This document shows positions 8,555 through 19,770 of a stretch of DNA of 35,220 nt, one piece after another. The stretch spans positions 1 to 35,220 of the forward strand of contig CANRJJ010000015.1 in the NCBI GenBank assembly GCA_947630895.1, given 5' to 3'. How positions within the stretch are numbered: position 1 is the first letter of the stretch; every line of letters starts with the position of its first letter. Below the pieces are notes generated by a model that was not told the origin of the DNA, searched no databases, and worked only from the letters and a program-made list of their open reading frames with translations. The DNA comes from an uncultured Wohlfahrtiimonas sp. (GTDB lineage: Bacteria > Pseudomonadota > Gammaproteobacteria > Cardiobacteriales > Wohlfahrtiimonadaceae). The position numbers were made by a program, and so were the translations under genes.

Positions 8555-10447
8555 TTAATATAGAAAACTAAATGCCCTTTGCAAAATAAATAATAAACAC
8601 TGCCCATCCGATCCTAATCTTGGCATTTGGCTAAGCTCAGCAAACACTTCTTCTAGTTTCGTTTGATCTTGTGCGGACAAGCTACTCAATAATGGCAAAG
8701 CATTATCAAATACCTCATGCCAAGATAAATTCTCCTGATACGGAATAGTTATTTGCAAAAATTCTGCAATATCTGTGTAGCATAGCTTTGCCGATGCTGG
8801 ATTTTGATTAAAAACAATCGCCATTGTGACACTGAGTAATTCAGACAATGGTTTTTGTAATGTTTCAATGGAATCTTTGTGCGCAGAAAATCGTATTAAA
8901 TGATTATGTGCAGATTTAGCAATATGCACTCTCAAGATTAAAATCATGCAATATTCGGCAATTGAAACCTCATCATCCATTTCAATCAAATCTTGGCAGA
9001 TATTTTCTATGTCTTGTATTTGAAACTTGGCTAAATTATCAAAATTGGGCAGTTCATTATTCAATGACTGCAGTCGTTGCAAATCAGTCATATTTTCTAG
9101 TCGATGTGATTCTCGAGCCACTGACTCAAACAGATGATGGGATAATTTAGCGCGCAGATAATCCATCTGTGCTTTTTTAGTCACCACATCATTAAATGAC
9201 AGAAAAGCAGCATAGCATTTTGCCAATTTAGCAAAAATGATTTGGCTATTTTTATCTAGTCCTAATTCAATGGAGATATTGTGGCTAATATTATTCAAGC
9301 GACTTAAGGAATAGCCTTCCAAAGCAGTGACCAAGACAAGATCATCCATCTCATTTCTATCCACCCATCTTTTGGCCAATTGCTCTATACCCTCTTGATT
9401 CGGCCAACGATACGCAGGTTGAATTTTACGAATGCGCTTTAAAATAGGTGGATGCGTATCAAAAATACTTGTTTTTTCATGGTAGTTTTGCAAATAAAAA
9501 TGAGCAAATTCCTGATGATCCGCATCCATAGCCGTCGAACTCTCGTCATCTTCATCTTTCAAGAAAGCAATCTTCTCTAAAACTTTAACAATTTGATGCC
9601 CACGCACAAATCTTACTGATTCCGAATCTGCCAAATATTCACGCTGCCTTGAGATTATAGCTTTAACAATTCTGGCAGAAATAGCACCAATCGCCCCAAC
9701 ACACATGATTAACAGACTCAACAAGATGACAGGTAAAGTTACAAAAATGATAATTATATCTATCAGATAATCGCCATCGTTAGCTTTTCTTGAAACTGTT
9801 CCTATCGTTCGCATTGAATAACCTAGACAAAAACGATTCACCAAATCAAAGTCCCCAAATAAATGGCGCGTAAACGCATGAAACATTGTATAGCCATACA
9901 AATAAACACTTTGTAATCCATACAACCAGCCGATGAGCTTAAAGTTTAAAATAGGATCTCCATGCAAAATATGGCTAATTTCATGCCCTACTAAAGCTTG
10001 CAATTCAGAGCGGGTTAAACGAGTAATCGAACCTTCTGTCACAGCGATTGCTGTATCTTTACGATTGGTCGATATTGCAAAAGCATTGATGTCATATGAT
10101 GGCAATATGTATAATTTGGGCGTTTGAATACCTGCTGCAATACTCATTTCAACCACAACCTTCATGTAACGAGCGACTATTGGATTTTGATTGAACTGAT
10201 TCACTTCAATCGCACCGAGTTTTTTCATCACATAACCGATACCTTCGCGCATTTCAGCAAATTTGCTCCACACCATAATCAGCATGAATACATTACAAAC
10301 TGCGATCCAAATCCAAGCATTTGAATTTGTAACGGCCGACAATACAAAACCCATCGCAATGGATGTTAATAAATAAACACCTAAAAAAATGAGCAAGAAA
10401 GTAAAACTATTGATTAATAACGATCGTCTATTTTCCCAATTTTGCAT
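8555..10447 (-). CDS. HtpX-like M48 membrane zinc protease with C-terminal extension
   Basis: A 630-residue protein. Two N-terminal membrane helices (about 12-38 and 42-61) precede an M48 peptidase domain. The zinc motif is VGHEISHILHGD (H155, E156, H159), and the third ligand is probably E270 in RQREYLADSESVRF. Another hydrophobic pair spans about 228-262. HtpX of E. coli has about 293 residues, so roughly 250 C-terminal residues (about 380-630) are extra; they look helical, contain no membrane segment and match nothing I know. The family removes damaged or misassembled membrane proteins. It is the last gene of the bamD-waaA cluster, 51 nt after its neighbour, with AGGA before the ATG. Not htpX itself by length. 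Confidence 0.85.
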   Translation of the reverse strand: MQNWENRRSLLINSFTFLLIFLGVYLLTSIAMGFVLSAVTNSNAWIWIAVCNVFMLIMVWSKFAEMREGIGYVMKKLGAIEVNQFNQNPIVARYMKVVVEMSIAAGIQTPKLYILPSYDINAFAISTNRKDTAIAVTEGSITRLTRSELQALVGHEISHILHGDPILNFKLIGWLYGLQSVYLYGYTMFHAFTRHLFGDFDLVNRFCLGYSMRTIGTVSRKANDGDYLIDIIIIFVTLPVILLSLLIMCVGAIGAISARIVKAIISRQREYLADSESVRFVRGHQIVKVLEKIAFLKDEDDESSTAMDADHQEFAHFYLQNYHEKTSIFDTHPPILKRIRKIQPAYRWPNQEGIEQLAKRWVDRNEMDDLVLVTALEGYSLSRLNNISHNISIELGLDKNSQIIFAKLAKCYAAFLSFNDVVTKKAQMDYLRAKLSHHLFESVARESHRLENMTDLQRLQSLNNELPNFDNLAKFQIQDIENICQDLIEMDDEVSIAEYCMILILRVHIAKSAHNHLIRFSAHKDSIETLQKPLSELLSVTMAIVFNQNPASAKLCYTDIAEFLQITIPYQENLSWHEVFDNALPLLSSLSAQDQTKLEEVFAELSQMPRLGSDGQCLLFILQRAFSFLY

Positions 10448-10498
10448 GAGAGTATTTTCCTAATATTTTTATAATTTATAGCTTATATATGAATTTAT

Positions 10499-11203
10499 TT
10501 ATTGATCTAATTGGATATATTTCGTAATTTCATCGACCAGCGCTTGCTGATCTTGCTTGGTAAAAAATGTCACTAACTTTCCTTTTGGATTGACTAAGAA
10601 ATAAGGTCGGCTACCAAAATTAAATAACGTCAAACCATTTTTATTTTTAAACTTAAATCGTTCAGCAAATGATAAATGGGCAGTTTTCTCAGGGTCTATA
10701 TAAAACAAATGAGCACAAGCATTAAAATGCTGATAATTTCCCAAAGAACCGATTAAAACTATCTGCACATCATTTTCTATTGATAGATCAATCGCTTCAA
10801 TAATCTTCTCGACCGCCTCTAATTCATCTTCAAATTCTGCCAAATCAATAAAAAATGAATACTTGCCCAGTAAATCCGCTGATGACAATGTCTCTTTATC
10901 ACTTTGCCACTCGATATATGGGATAGAATCATTCAGCGTTAATACACTATTACCTTCAAACACCGAGCCATCTCGCACAATTAAAAGATAGTCATGTAAA
11001 CACTGAGTTTGCCATGCTAAAGCCTCTTTAGACAATAACTTATACTTTTTATAAGGTGTTTGAACCAACCAGCTTTCAGGATCTGCGATGCGCACAAACA
11101 ATGGAATATTGAATACAGCTTTCTCTAAAGCAATGCGCTCATAATACAATTTACACAAAGGCGGAATATAAAACTGTTTCAACGCTTGCATCAACTCTTT
11201 CAA
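10499..11203 (-). CDS. Thioredoxin-fold-like protein lacking a CxxC site (unrecognised)
   Basis: A 234-residue protein I cannot assign to a named family. Residues about 105-230 read like a TlpA/AhpC-type fold: strand GKYSFFID, a helix with AEFEDELEAVEKI where a redoxin would have the WCxxC helix, strand VQIVLIGS, then SRPYFLVNPKGKLVTF, which looks like the cis-proline strand pair (P200). No CxxC is present; the three Cys (17, 68, 163) are scattered. There is no signal peptide or membrane helix. The start is TTG at 11203: AAAGGAGGT lies 6-7 nt upstream and the waaA stop ends 1 nt before it, while the first ATG (11191) is too far from the ribosome site. It lies between waaA and the M48 protease. 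The fold is inference. Confidence 0.7.
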   Translation of the reverse strand: MKELMQALKQFYIPPLCKLYYERIALEKAVFNIPLFVRIADPESWLVQTPYKKYKLLSKEALAWQTQCLHDYLLIVRDGSVFEGNSVLTLNDSIPYIEWQSDKETLSSADLLGKYSFFIDLAEFEDELEAVEKIIEAIDLSIENDVQIVLIGSLGNYQHFNACAHLFYIDPEKTAHLSFAERFKFKNKNGLTLFNFGSRPYFLVNPKGKLVTFFTKQDQQALVDEITKYIQLDQ

Positions 11204-11204
11204 T

Positions 11205-12467
11205 CTATACCTCCTTTATGCAGTTATGTAATTCCTCAACAACTATGGATAATGCTTTTTGATTTTGCATCACAACTTTATATGCCCTCTCTCCCATCAC
11301 CGTCCGATCAATATCGCCATCAATTAATTTCTTGATAGATACATATAGATCATCAGCATTTAATACCATAATTGCATCGTTTTGCTGAAATTGTTCGATC
11401 ATATCTTGAATATTATCAATGTAAGGACCAACTGTTATCGCTTTTTTCAAAAATGCTGGCTCTAAAATATTATGTCCACCGATCGAAACAAAGCTACCAG
11501 CAACTGTCACAATATCCGAAGCGCCATATAAATATAGTAACTCACCAATACTATCAAACAGCCATACATCAGCATCATCAAAACTAAATTCAGTAAATTG
11601 AGTTTCACTGCGTTTTTGGTATTTTAAATTATGTTCAATAATTAGATTCTCTACCTCAGAGAATCGCTCAGGATGCCTTGGTGCAATCGCTAGTTTTAAA
11701 TACGGATATTCTTTTTTAAGTTCAATAAACTGATTAATGACTATTTTTTCTTCTCCAGCATGGCTGCTTGCCAAGCACCAAAGAAGTTGATCTTTTTTCG
11801 CACGAATCAATTCATTGGATTTCATAGCAAAATCATCAGGCAAAACTGTAATGTATTTTAGATTCCCCATCACGGAAACTTGTGTCGCACCTACTGAGAT
11901 AAATCTCTCTTGATCTTCTTTTGTTTGCGCCATAATGTGCACATTGGAAAGCAATTGATGAATTGTTTTCGGGATTTTAGAGTACCCTTTTTGCGATCGC
12001 TCAGATAAGCAAGCACTGATGATAAACGTCGGGATATCAAGTTGCTGACAAGAATCAAATAAATTTGGCCAAATTTCAGTCTCCATAATTAGAAATGCTT
12101 TAGGCTGAATTTTTTTCAAGAATCTTCGTATAAAAAAACCAATATCATGTGGCAAGAAGGTTATAGAAACTCGATCACCAAAATAACTTTCTAATTGCGC
12201 TCTTCCCGTCAAAGTCGTTGTGGTGATTAAAACTTTATGATCAGGAAACTGTTTCAACACTTCAATCACCAATGGAGTCATTGCCCTCACTTCACCTAAT
12301 GATACTGCATGCATCACAATATCATGAGGTTTCGTAACAGCCGAAAAGCCCAAACGTTCGAAGAGATAACGAAAACCTTTACCTGATTTTTTATCTTTTA
12401 AATATCTAAAAAATAAAACCCATGGCAGGATTACCCACCACAGGATTTTATATATCAAAAATATCAT
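11205..12467 (-). CDS. waaA: 3-deoxy-D-manno-octulosonic acid (Kdo) transferase
   Basis: A 420-residue GT30 glycosyltransferase that adds Kdo from CMP-Kdo to lipid IVA on the inner face of the cytoplasmic membrane. One N-terminal hydrophobic anchor (about 2-20) precedes the donor fold. The catalytic base is probably E59 in HAVSLGEVRA. Further family marks are TETIWPN-type METEIWPN, the second-domain APRHPER and SIGGHNILEP. Its length agrees with E. coli WaaA (425). The ATG is 6 nt beyond the bamD stop with no good Shine-Dalgarno, so translation is probably coupled. A perfect AAAGGAGG near its 3' end drives the next gene. Confidence 0.95.
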   Translation of the reverse strand: MIFLIYKILWWVILPWVLFFRYLKDKKSGKGFRYLFERLGFSAVTKPHDIVMHAVSLGEVRAMTPLVIEVLKQFPDHKVLITTTTLTGRAQLESYFGDRVSITFLPHDIGFFIRRFLKKIQPKAFLIMETEIWPNLFDSCQQLDIPTFIISACLSERSQKGYSKIPKTIHQLLSNVHIMAQTKEDQERFISVGATQVSVMGNLKYITVLPDDFAMKSNELIRAKKDQLLWCLASSHAGEEKIVINQFIELKKEYPYLKLAIAPRHPERFSEVENLIIEHNLKYQKRSETQFTEFSFDDADVWLFDSIGELLYLYGASDIVTVAGSFVSIGGHNILEPAFLKKAITVGPYIDNIQDMIEQFQQNDAIMVLNADDLYVSIKKLIDGDIDRTVMGERAYKVVMQNQKALSIVVEELHNCIKEV

Positions 12468-12473
12468 AGAAAA

Positions 12474-13238
12474 TTATAAATTCGCTAAACCTTCATAGTT
12501 CGGATAGTTCATTTGTAAAATACGCAAACGATCATTTGCTATATCATCTAACCCTAGCTCACGGTAAGCTTTCACTTGAATAGCCAAAGCTTCTTGAACA
12601 GCTGGCGCACCATCATAGTTATCAATTACGTATTGCGCTCTATTCGCAGCGCCGATATAAGCTTTGCGCTCCATATAGAAGTTTGCAATATGAATTTCTG
12701 ATTGCGCTAGAATATTTCTCAAATAAACTACGCGCTTAGCTGAATCTTCAGCATAAATACTCGTTGGATATTTATCCAAAATTACTAAGAATGCAGCCAA
12801 GGATTCTGTTAACTGCTTTTGATCCACTTTTGAGTGATCAGGTGGCAAGAATTTATCGATAATAGAACGTGCTTTGTCAAAGTTTACAAGACCTTTTATG
12901 TACCAAGCATAAGCTGTATTAGGATGATTTGGATACAATTTAATAAAGTTATCGGCTTCTGCAATCGCTTCTTTATGATCACGATTTAAATAATAAGCAT
13001 ACATTTTATTTAATTTTGCTTGCTCTGCATAAGTGCCTTGTGGGAATCGCGCTTCAATAACATCAAATCTTTCAATGGATTCTTTATAGCTACCGCCGTC
13101 TAAACTATTTCTACCTTCTTGTAATAGATCACTGCCAGACATCATTCGATAACGATCTTCTTTTTTAGTAGCCGAACAACCAACAATCAACAACATTGCT
13201 GACAAAAGTACGCTACAATGCACAACAGTTTTATTCAT
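12474..13238 (-). CDS. bamD: Outer-membrane assembly lipoprotein BamD
   Basis: A 254-residue lipoprotein, the essential tetratricopeptide partner of BamA in outer-membrane protein insertion. The signal peptide ends in the lipobox LIVGC with C21 as the lipidated residue. Several TPR-like helix pairs follow: LLQEGRNSLDGGSYKESIER, FPQGTYAEQAKLNKMYAYYL, YPNHPNTAYAWYIKG, and YPTSIYAEDSAKRVVYLRN. Length matches E. coli BamD (245). It is divergent from rluD, a classic gammaproteobacterial arrangement, and heads the minus-strand run bamD-waaA-unknown-M48. Confidence 0.95.
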   Translation of the reverse strand: MNKTVVHCSVLLSAMLLIVGCSATKKEDRYRMMSGSDLLQEGRNSLDGGSYKESIERFDVIEARFPQGTYAEQAKLNKMYAYYLNRDHKEAIAEADNFIKLYPNHPNTAYAWYIKGLVNFDKARSIIDKFLPPDHSKVDQKQLTESLAAFLVILDKYPTSIYAEDSAKRVVYLRNILAQSEIHIANFYMERKAYIGAANRAQYVIDNYDGAPAVQEALAIQVKAYRELGLDDIANDRLRILQMNYPNYEGLANL

Positions 13239-13264
13239 ATCTCAAATCCATGTGATTTAGTGAT

Positions 13265-13294
13265 TTAACAGAAATTTTAACCCGCTATTATACT
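13265..13294 (+). promoter_or_regulatory. rluD promoter overlapping a bamD -10 box
   Basis: On the plus strand TTAACA (13265-13270), 18 nt, TATACT (13289-13294) form a good promoter that would start at about 13298-13301, right at the rluD ATG (13302). On the minus strand TATAAT (13292-13287) lies in the same bases and would serve bamD, though its -35 is weak. The two divergent promoters thus appear to share a palindromic -10 region. Confidence 0.55.
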
Positions 13295-13301
13295 CAAATT
13301 T

Positions 13302-14270
13302 ATGCAAGCTACCGAAACTTTTTCATTGATTATCCCCATAACTGCCGCAGGTGGTCGCCTCGATGCTGTTTTAAGCGATCTATTACCTGGCTTTTCTCGT
13401 AATAAAATCCAAGATGCCATCAAAAATGGTCAAGCGACTCTCGATGGTAAAATACCGAAGATGAGAGACAAAGTCTATGGTGGGGAAAATATTTCTATCA
13501 CCTTAATCCTTGAACAAGATTATCTCAATAATGCTCAAGCCGAGGATATTCCTCTAGATATTATTTATGAAGATGATGATATTTTAGTCATCAACAAACC
13601 TGCAGGATTGGTTGTTCATCCTGCAGCTGGCAATCATGATGGTACTCTTTTAAACGCCTTGTTATATCACAATGAAAACGCACATCTTCTACCCCGTGCA
13701 GGCATTGTTCATCGTTTAGATAAAGATACCTCAGGCTTGATGGTGGTTTCTAAAAACCTAGATGCTTATTATCATTTAGTAGAGCAACTCAGCGATCACT
13801 CGATGGGCAGAATTTATCATGCAATCGCAAGCGGCAACATGATATCAGGCCAAACCATTGATGTACCAATTGGCCGTCATAAAACTGATCGCAAAAAAAT
13901 GAGTGCTCAAGCGATTGGCAAGCCTGCCATTACACACTTCAGAATTTTAGATCATTATCGTGGTCATACGTTGATTGAATGCCAGCTTGAAACAGGTCGT
14001 ACACATCAAATTAGAGTTCATATGGGCTTTATTCATCATCCATTATTTGGTGATAGCACATACGGTTGGCGCTTAAAACTGCCATCTAAAATTGATCCTG
14101 AATTGGCAGATGAATTACGTGCATTTAAACGCCAAGCATTGCACGCTAAAAAATTAGAATTAACGCATCCAAAAACAGAAAAAAGAATGGTTTTTGAATG
14201 TGAATATCCTGAAGATTTTACAAAAATCATTGAAGTTTTCGAACAAGATCAAAGACAAAACGAGGATTAA
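13302..14270 (+). CDS. rluD: 23S rRNA pseudouridine synthase RluD
   Basis: A 322-residue enzyme that makes pseudouridines 1911, 1915 and 1917 in helix 69 of 23S rRNA. An S4 RNA-binding domain (about residues 18-65) is followed by the RluA-type catalytic domain. The catalytic Asp is D140 in GIVHRLDKDTSGLM. The DIIYEDDDILVINKPAGLVV and ETGRTHQIRVHM motifs are also intact. The ATG at 13302 has no Shine-Dalgarno and falls almost at the predicted transcription start, so the mRNA may be nearly leaderless; residue-by-residue similarity to RluD from the very N-terminus supports this start. pgeF follows 2 nt later, as in E. coli (rluD-yfiH). Confidence 0.95.
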   Translation: MQATETFSLIIPITAAGGRLDAVLSDLLPGFSRNKIQDAIKNGQATLDGKIPKMRDKVYGGENISITLILEQDYLNNAQAEDIPLDIIYEDDDILVINKPAGLVVHPAAGNHDGTLLNALLYHNENAHLLPRAGIVHRLDKDTSGLMVVSKNLDAYYHLVEQLSDHSMGRIYHAIASGNMISGQTIDVPIGRHKTDRKKMSAQAIGKPAITHFRILDHYRGHTLIECQLETGRTHQIRVHMGFIHHPLFGDSTYGWRLKLPSKIDPELADELRAFKRQALHAKKLELTHPKTEKRMVFECEYPEDFTKIIEVFEQDQRQNED

Positions 14271-14272
14271 TC

Positions 14273-15052
14273 ATGTCTATCGTCAAAATTGATGGCTTAT
14301 CTGTGGTACAACCCAACTGGAAAGTACCTCAGCACATCAAAGCATTCACAACAACACGCTTAGGTGGAAAAAGCACACATCCTTTTGACTCATTTAATCT
14401 CAGTTTAAATATTGGCGATGATCGCGACAATGCTATTGCAAACCGTGATCATCTTGTCCAAGCATTAAAACTGCCTGAACCCCCAAGATGGGTTTCACAA
14501 ACTCACAGCACTTTGGTGCAAAATATCAGTGAAATGGAAGCCATTTGCGAAGCAGATGCAACTTACACTGAAGATAGCAATCAAGTTTGTGCTGTTTTAA
14601 CAGCAGATTGCTTACCTGTTTTACTCACTAATCAAGCAGGTACATTTGTCGCAGCAATTCATGCTGGCTGGCGTGGTCTATTAAATGGCATTATTGAAAA
14701 TACACTATCAGCCTCTCATTTGATTGATAACACAGCCATTGCATGGTTAGCACCTGCCATTTCACAAAAAGCATTTGAAGTTGGTCCTGAAGTACGCGAA
14801 GCATTTGTCAATGATGATCCTAGCTACAGCGTTTATTTCATTGATAGCCATCGCCCAAATCACTTCTTTGCAGACCTATATGGCATTGCGCGTCAAAAAC
14901 TCATGAACTTTGGTGTATTAGCGAGCAACATTTATGGCGGCGATTACTGTACGTTTAGTGATTCAGAACACTTTTATTCTTATAGGAGAGATGGCAAAGA
15001 TTCTGGTCGACAAGCCACCATCATTTGGATGGATGAAAGCTCAATTATTTGA
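14273..15052 (+). CDS. pgeF: Peptidoglycan editing factor PgeF (YfiH/laccase-like family)
   Basis: A 259-residue member of the YfiH/DUF152 family. The metal-binding triad is H78 in SQTHST, C113 in TADCLPVL and H130 in AIHAGWRG. In E. coli the protein prevents wrongly built muropeptides (L-Ser in place of L-Ala); family members also show purine-nucleoside phosphorylase or phenol oxidase activity. GAGG precedes the ATG, which lies 2 nt after the rluD stop, so the pair is co-translated. Length matches E. coli YfiH (243) with a short N-terminal addition. Confidence 0.92.
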   Translation: MSIVKIDGLSVVQPNWKVPQHIKAFTTTRLGGKSTHPFDSFNLSLNIGDDRDNAIANRDHLVQALKLPEPPRWVSQTHSTLVQNISEMEAICEADATYTEDSNQVCAVLTADCLPVLLTNQAGTFVAAIHAGWRGLLNGIIENTLSASHLIDNTAIAWLAPAISQKAFEVGPEVREAFVNDDPSYSVYFIDSHRPNHFFADLYGIARQKLMNFGVLASNIYGGDYCTFSDSEHFYSYRRDGKDSGRQATIIWMDESSII

Positions 15053-15121
15053 TCAAGAATTTTTTCTTAAAAGCGTGTAGAATCCACGTTATTTAACTCA
15101 CGAATTTTTATTTAGAATTTT

Positions 15122-16468
15122 ATGACAAGCACTGAATTATCTTCACCAAAAACTTTTTACATCCAAACTCAAGGCTGCCAAATGAATGAGTATGACTCAA
15201 ATAAAATGGCAGATAGTCTAAAAGCATTCTGTAAATTAGACAAAACGGATGATGTAAAAAAAGCTGACGTAATCATTTTAAACACATGTTCTATCCGCGA
15301 AAAAGCTCAGGAAAAAGTATTCTCTGAACTGGGTCGTTGGCGCGAACTAAAAGCAGCCAATCCTGATATTGTTATCTGTGTTGGTGGTTGTGTTGCAAGC
15401 CAAGAAGGCGAATTAATTCGAAAACGCGCACCTTACGTTGACATTGTATTTGGCCCACAAACATTACATCGCTTACCAAAAATGTTGAATGATGTATGGA
15501 AAGGCAATGGCGCACAAGTAGATGTGACATTCCCTGAAATTGAAAAATTTGATCACTTACCAGAGCCTCGCGCTGAAGGCCCGTCTGCTTTTGTTTCTAT
15601 CATGGAAGGCTGTAATAAATACTGCTCTTTCTGTATCGTTCCTTATACACGCGGCGAAGAAATCTCTCGTCCTGTGATGGATGTAATTGGTGAAATCTCA
15701 TTGCTGGCTGATCAAGGTGTTAAAGAGATCAATTTATTAGGTCAAAACGTTAATGACTACCAAGGTTTAATGCCAGATGATTCAGTTTGTGACTTAGCAT
15801 TACTGATTGAATATGTTGCGAAAATTGATGGCATTGATCGCATCCGCTTCACAACATCTCACCCGATTGCTTTCTCTGATCGTTTAATTGAAACTTATGC
15901 ACGAGTTCCTGAATTAGTATCTCATTTACACCTACCGATTCAGTCTGGCTCAGATAAAATCTTAATGGCGATGAAACGTAATCATACAGCACTTGAGTAC
16001 AAATCCAAAATTCGCAAACTACAAAAAGTTCGCCCAGATATTTCTTTATCAACAGACATTATCGTTGGCTTCCCTGGCGAAACTGCTGAAGACTTCGAAA
16101 AAACAATGGATTTAGTTAAAGAGTTAAACTACGACATGTCTTTCAGCTTTATCTATTCTCCAAGACCAGGTACACCTGCGGCATCTTTGCCTGATGATGT
16201 TTCTATGGAAGAGAAAAAAGAACGTTTAGCACGCCTACAAGCACAAATTACATCACAAGTTCATGCTATCTCTGAAAGCATGGTTGGCACAACACAACGT
16301 ATATTAGTGGATCGACCATCTAAAAAAGATCCAAATGTACTAGCGGGACGCACAGAAAATAACCGTGTTGTGAACTTTGTGGGCCCTCAAGAGTTGATTG
16401 GTCAATTCTGCGATGTAATCATCACTGAAGCATTACCAAATTCTTTACGTGGACGTTTAGTGATATAA
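15122..16468 (+). CDS. miaB: tRNA-2-methylthio-N6-dimethylallyladenosine synthase MiaB
   Basis: A 448-residue radical-SAM methylthiotransferase acting on i6A37 of tRNA. The N-terminal MTTase domain has cluster ligands C19 ([12 protein letters not shown]), C56 (LNTCSIRE) and C90 (VGGC). The radical-SAM motif is C164-x3-C168-x2-C171 ([17 protein letters not shown]). A C-terminal TRAM domain covers about residues 380-448. Full length for the family. The ATG at 15122 is preceded by AT-rich sequence without a clear Shine-Dalgarno. The 69-nt gap from pgeF suggests its own promoter; TAGAAT at 15078-15083 is a possible -10 box without a good -35. Confidence 0.96.
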   Translation: MTSTELSSPKTFYIQTQGCQMNEYDSNKMADSLKAFCKLDKTDDVKKADVIILNTCSIREKAQEKVFSELGRWRELKAANPDIVICVGGCVASQEGELIRKRAPYVDIVFGPQTLHRLPKMLNDVWKGNGAQVDVTFPEIEKFDHLPEPRAEGPSAFVSIMEGCNKYCSFCIVPYTRGEEISRPVMDVIGEISLLADQGVKEINLLGQNVNDYQGLMPDDSVCDLALLIEYVAKIDGIDRIRFTTSHPIAFSDRLIETYARVPELVSHLHLPIQSGSDKILMAMKRNHTALEYKSKIRKLQKVRPDISLSTDIIVGFPGETAEDFEKTMDLVKELNYDMSFSFIYSPRPGTPAASLPDDVSMEEKKERLARLQAQITSQVHAISESMVGTTQRILVDRPSKKDPNVLAGRTENNRVVNFVGPQELIGQFCDVIITEALPNSLRGRLVI

Positions 16469-16512
16469 ATTAAGTTTTAGCCCATTGATAATATAGAGAG
16501 GAAGAGTCATTC

Positions 16513-19102
<2,590 letters not shown>

Positions 19103-19117
19103 TAATATTTAATTGCT

Positions 19118-19150
19118 AAACAGGCATAATTTAAAATATGCCTGTTTATT
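19118..19150 (+). terminator. Terminator of gapA
   Basis: A perfect 11-bp stem AAACAGGCATA (19118-19128) / TATGCCTGTTT (19137-19147) with an 8-nt loop. The stem ends in TTT and is followed by ATTTAAT, giving a T-rich tail on the plus strand. Confidence 0.85.
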
Positions 19151-19301
19151 TAATCTATTTTATTTCAAATATATTATTTTAATAATTAAATAATAATATA
19201 CTGATAATCCTATATTCTCTTACACTTTTTAGTGCTAATATTTAAATGAGAGAAGTAAGAAGCAATAAGAAATATATTTATCTAATAAAAGGAGTGACTA
19301 T

Positions 19302-19721
19302 ATGTATAAAAAAATTCTACTTGCTGTTGATGGCTCTGATAATTCGCTTCGTGCAACGGTAGAAGCTGCAAAAATTGCAAAAATTGAAAATGATGCAATT
19401 GTTGATATTTTATTTGTTAATGTTCCACCAAAAACTGCACGTGAAATTCTACTAGAGCCATCTAAAGAAGAACAAGATGCAGCTAGAAAAAACAAATTAC
19501 ACCCTGTGGAAGAGATCTTAAGTAAAGAAAACATCAATCACAAAACTACAATTTTAACTGGCGAAGCCTCACCAACAATTATCCAACATGCAAATTCAAC
19601 TGATGCTGACATTATCATCATTGGTAGTCGTGGATTAAATGCTGTTCAAAAATTTGTATTAGGTGGTGTCAGCAATGAAGTAGTACAAAAAGCAACAATG
19701 CCAGTATTACTAGTTAAATAA
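19302..19721 (+). CDS. Universal stress protein (UspA family)
   Basis: A 139-residue single-domain Usp protein. It opens with KKILLAVDGSDNS, the usual first strand and loop. The nucleotide-binding stretch GSRGLNAVQKFVLGGVSNEV resembles G-2x-G-9x-G-(S/T), with Gly in place of the last Ser/Thr. It ends with the family strand MPVLLVK. Such proteins accumulate in starvation and stress. AAAGGAG lies before the ATG. The 199-nt gap from gapA is AT-rich without a clear consensus promoter. It converges on rpoS with a shared terminator, a suggestive but unproven regulatory link. Confidence 0.9.
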   Translation: MYKKILLAVDGSDNSLRATVEAAKIAKIENDAIVDILFVNVPPKTAREILLEPSKEEQDAARKNKLHPVEEILSKENINHKTTILTGEASPTIIQHANSTDADIIIIGSRGLNAVQKFVLGGVSNEVVQKATMPVLLVK

Positions 19722-19740
19722 CTTCAATTTATAATCAAAA

Positions 19741-19770
19741 ACTCCCTTGATGACTCAAGGGAGTTTTTTT
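19741..19770. terminator. Bidirectional terminator between uspA-like gene and rpoS
   Basis: A perfect 10-bp stem ACTCCCTTGA (19741-19750) / TCAAGGGAGT (19755-19764) with a 4-nt loop. It has seven T on the plus strand (19764-19770) and a T-run on the minus strand as well. The plus-strand T-run touches the rpoS stop codon (19769-19771). Confidence 0.92.
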
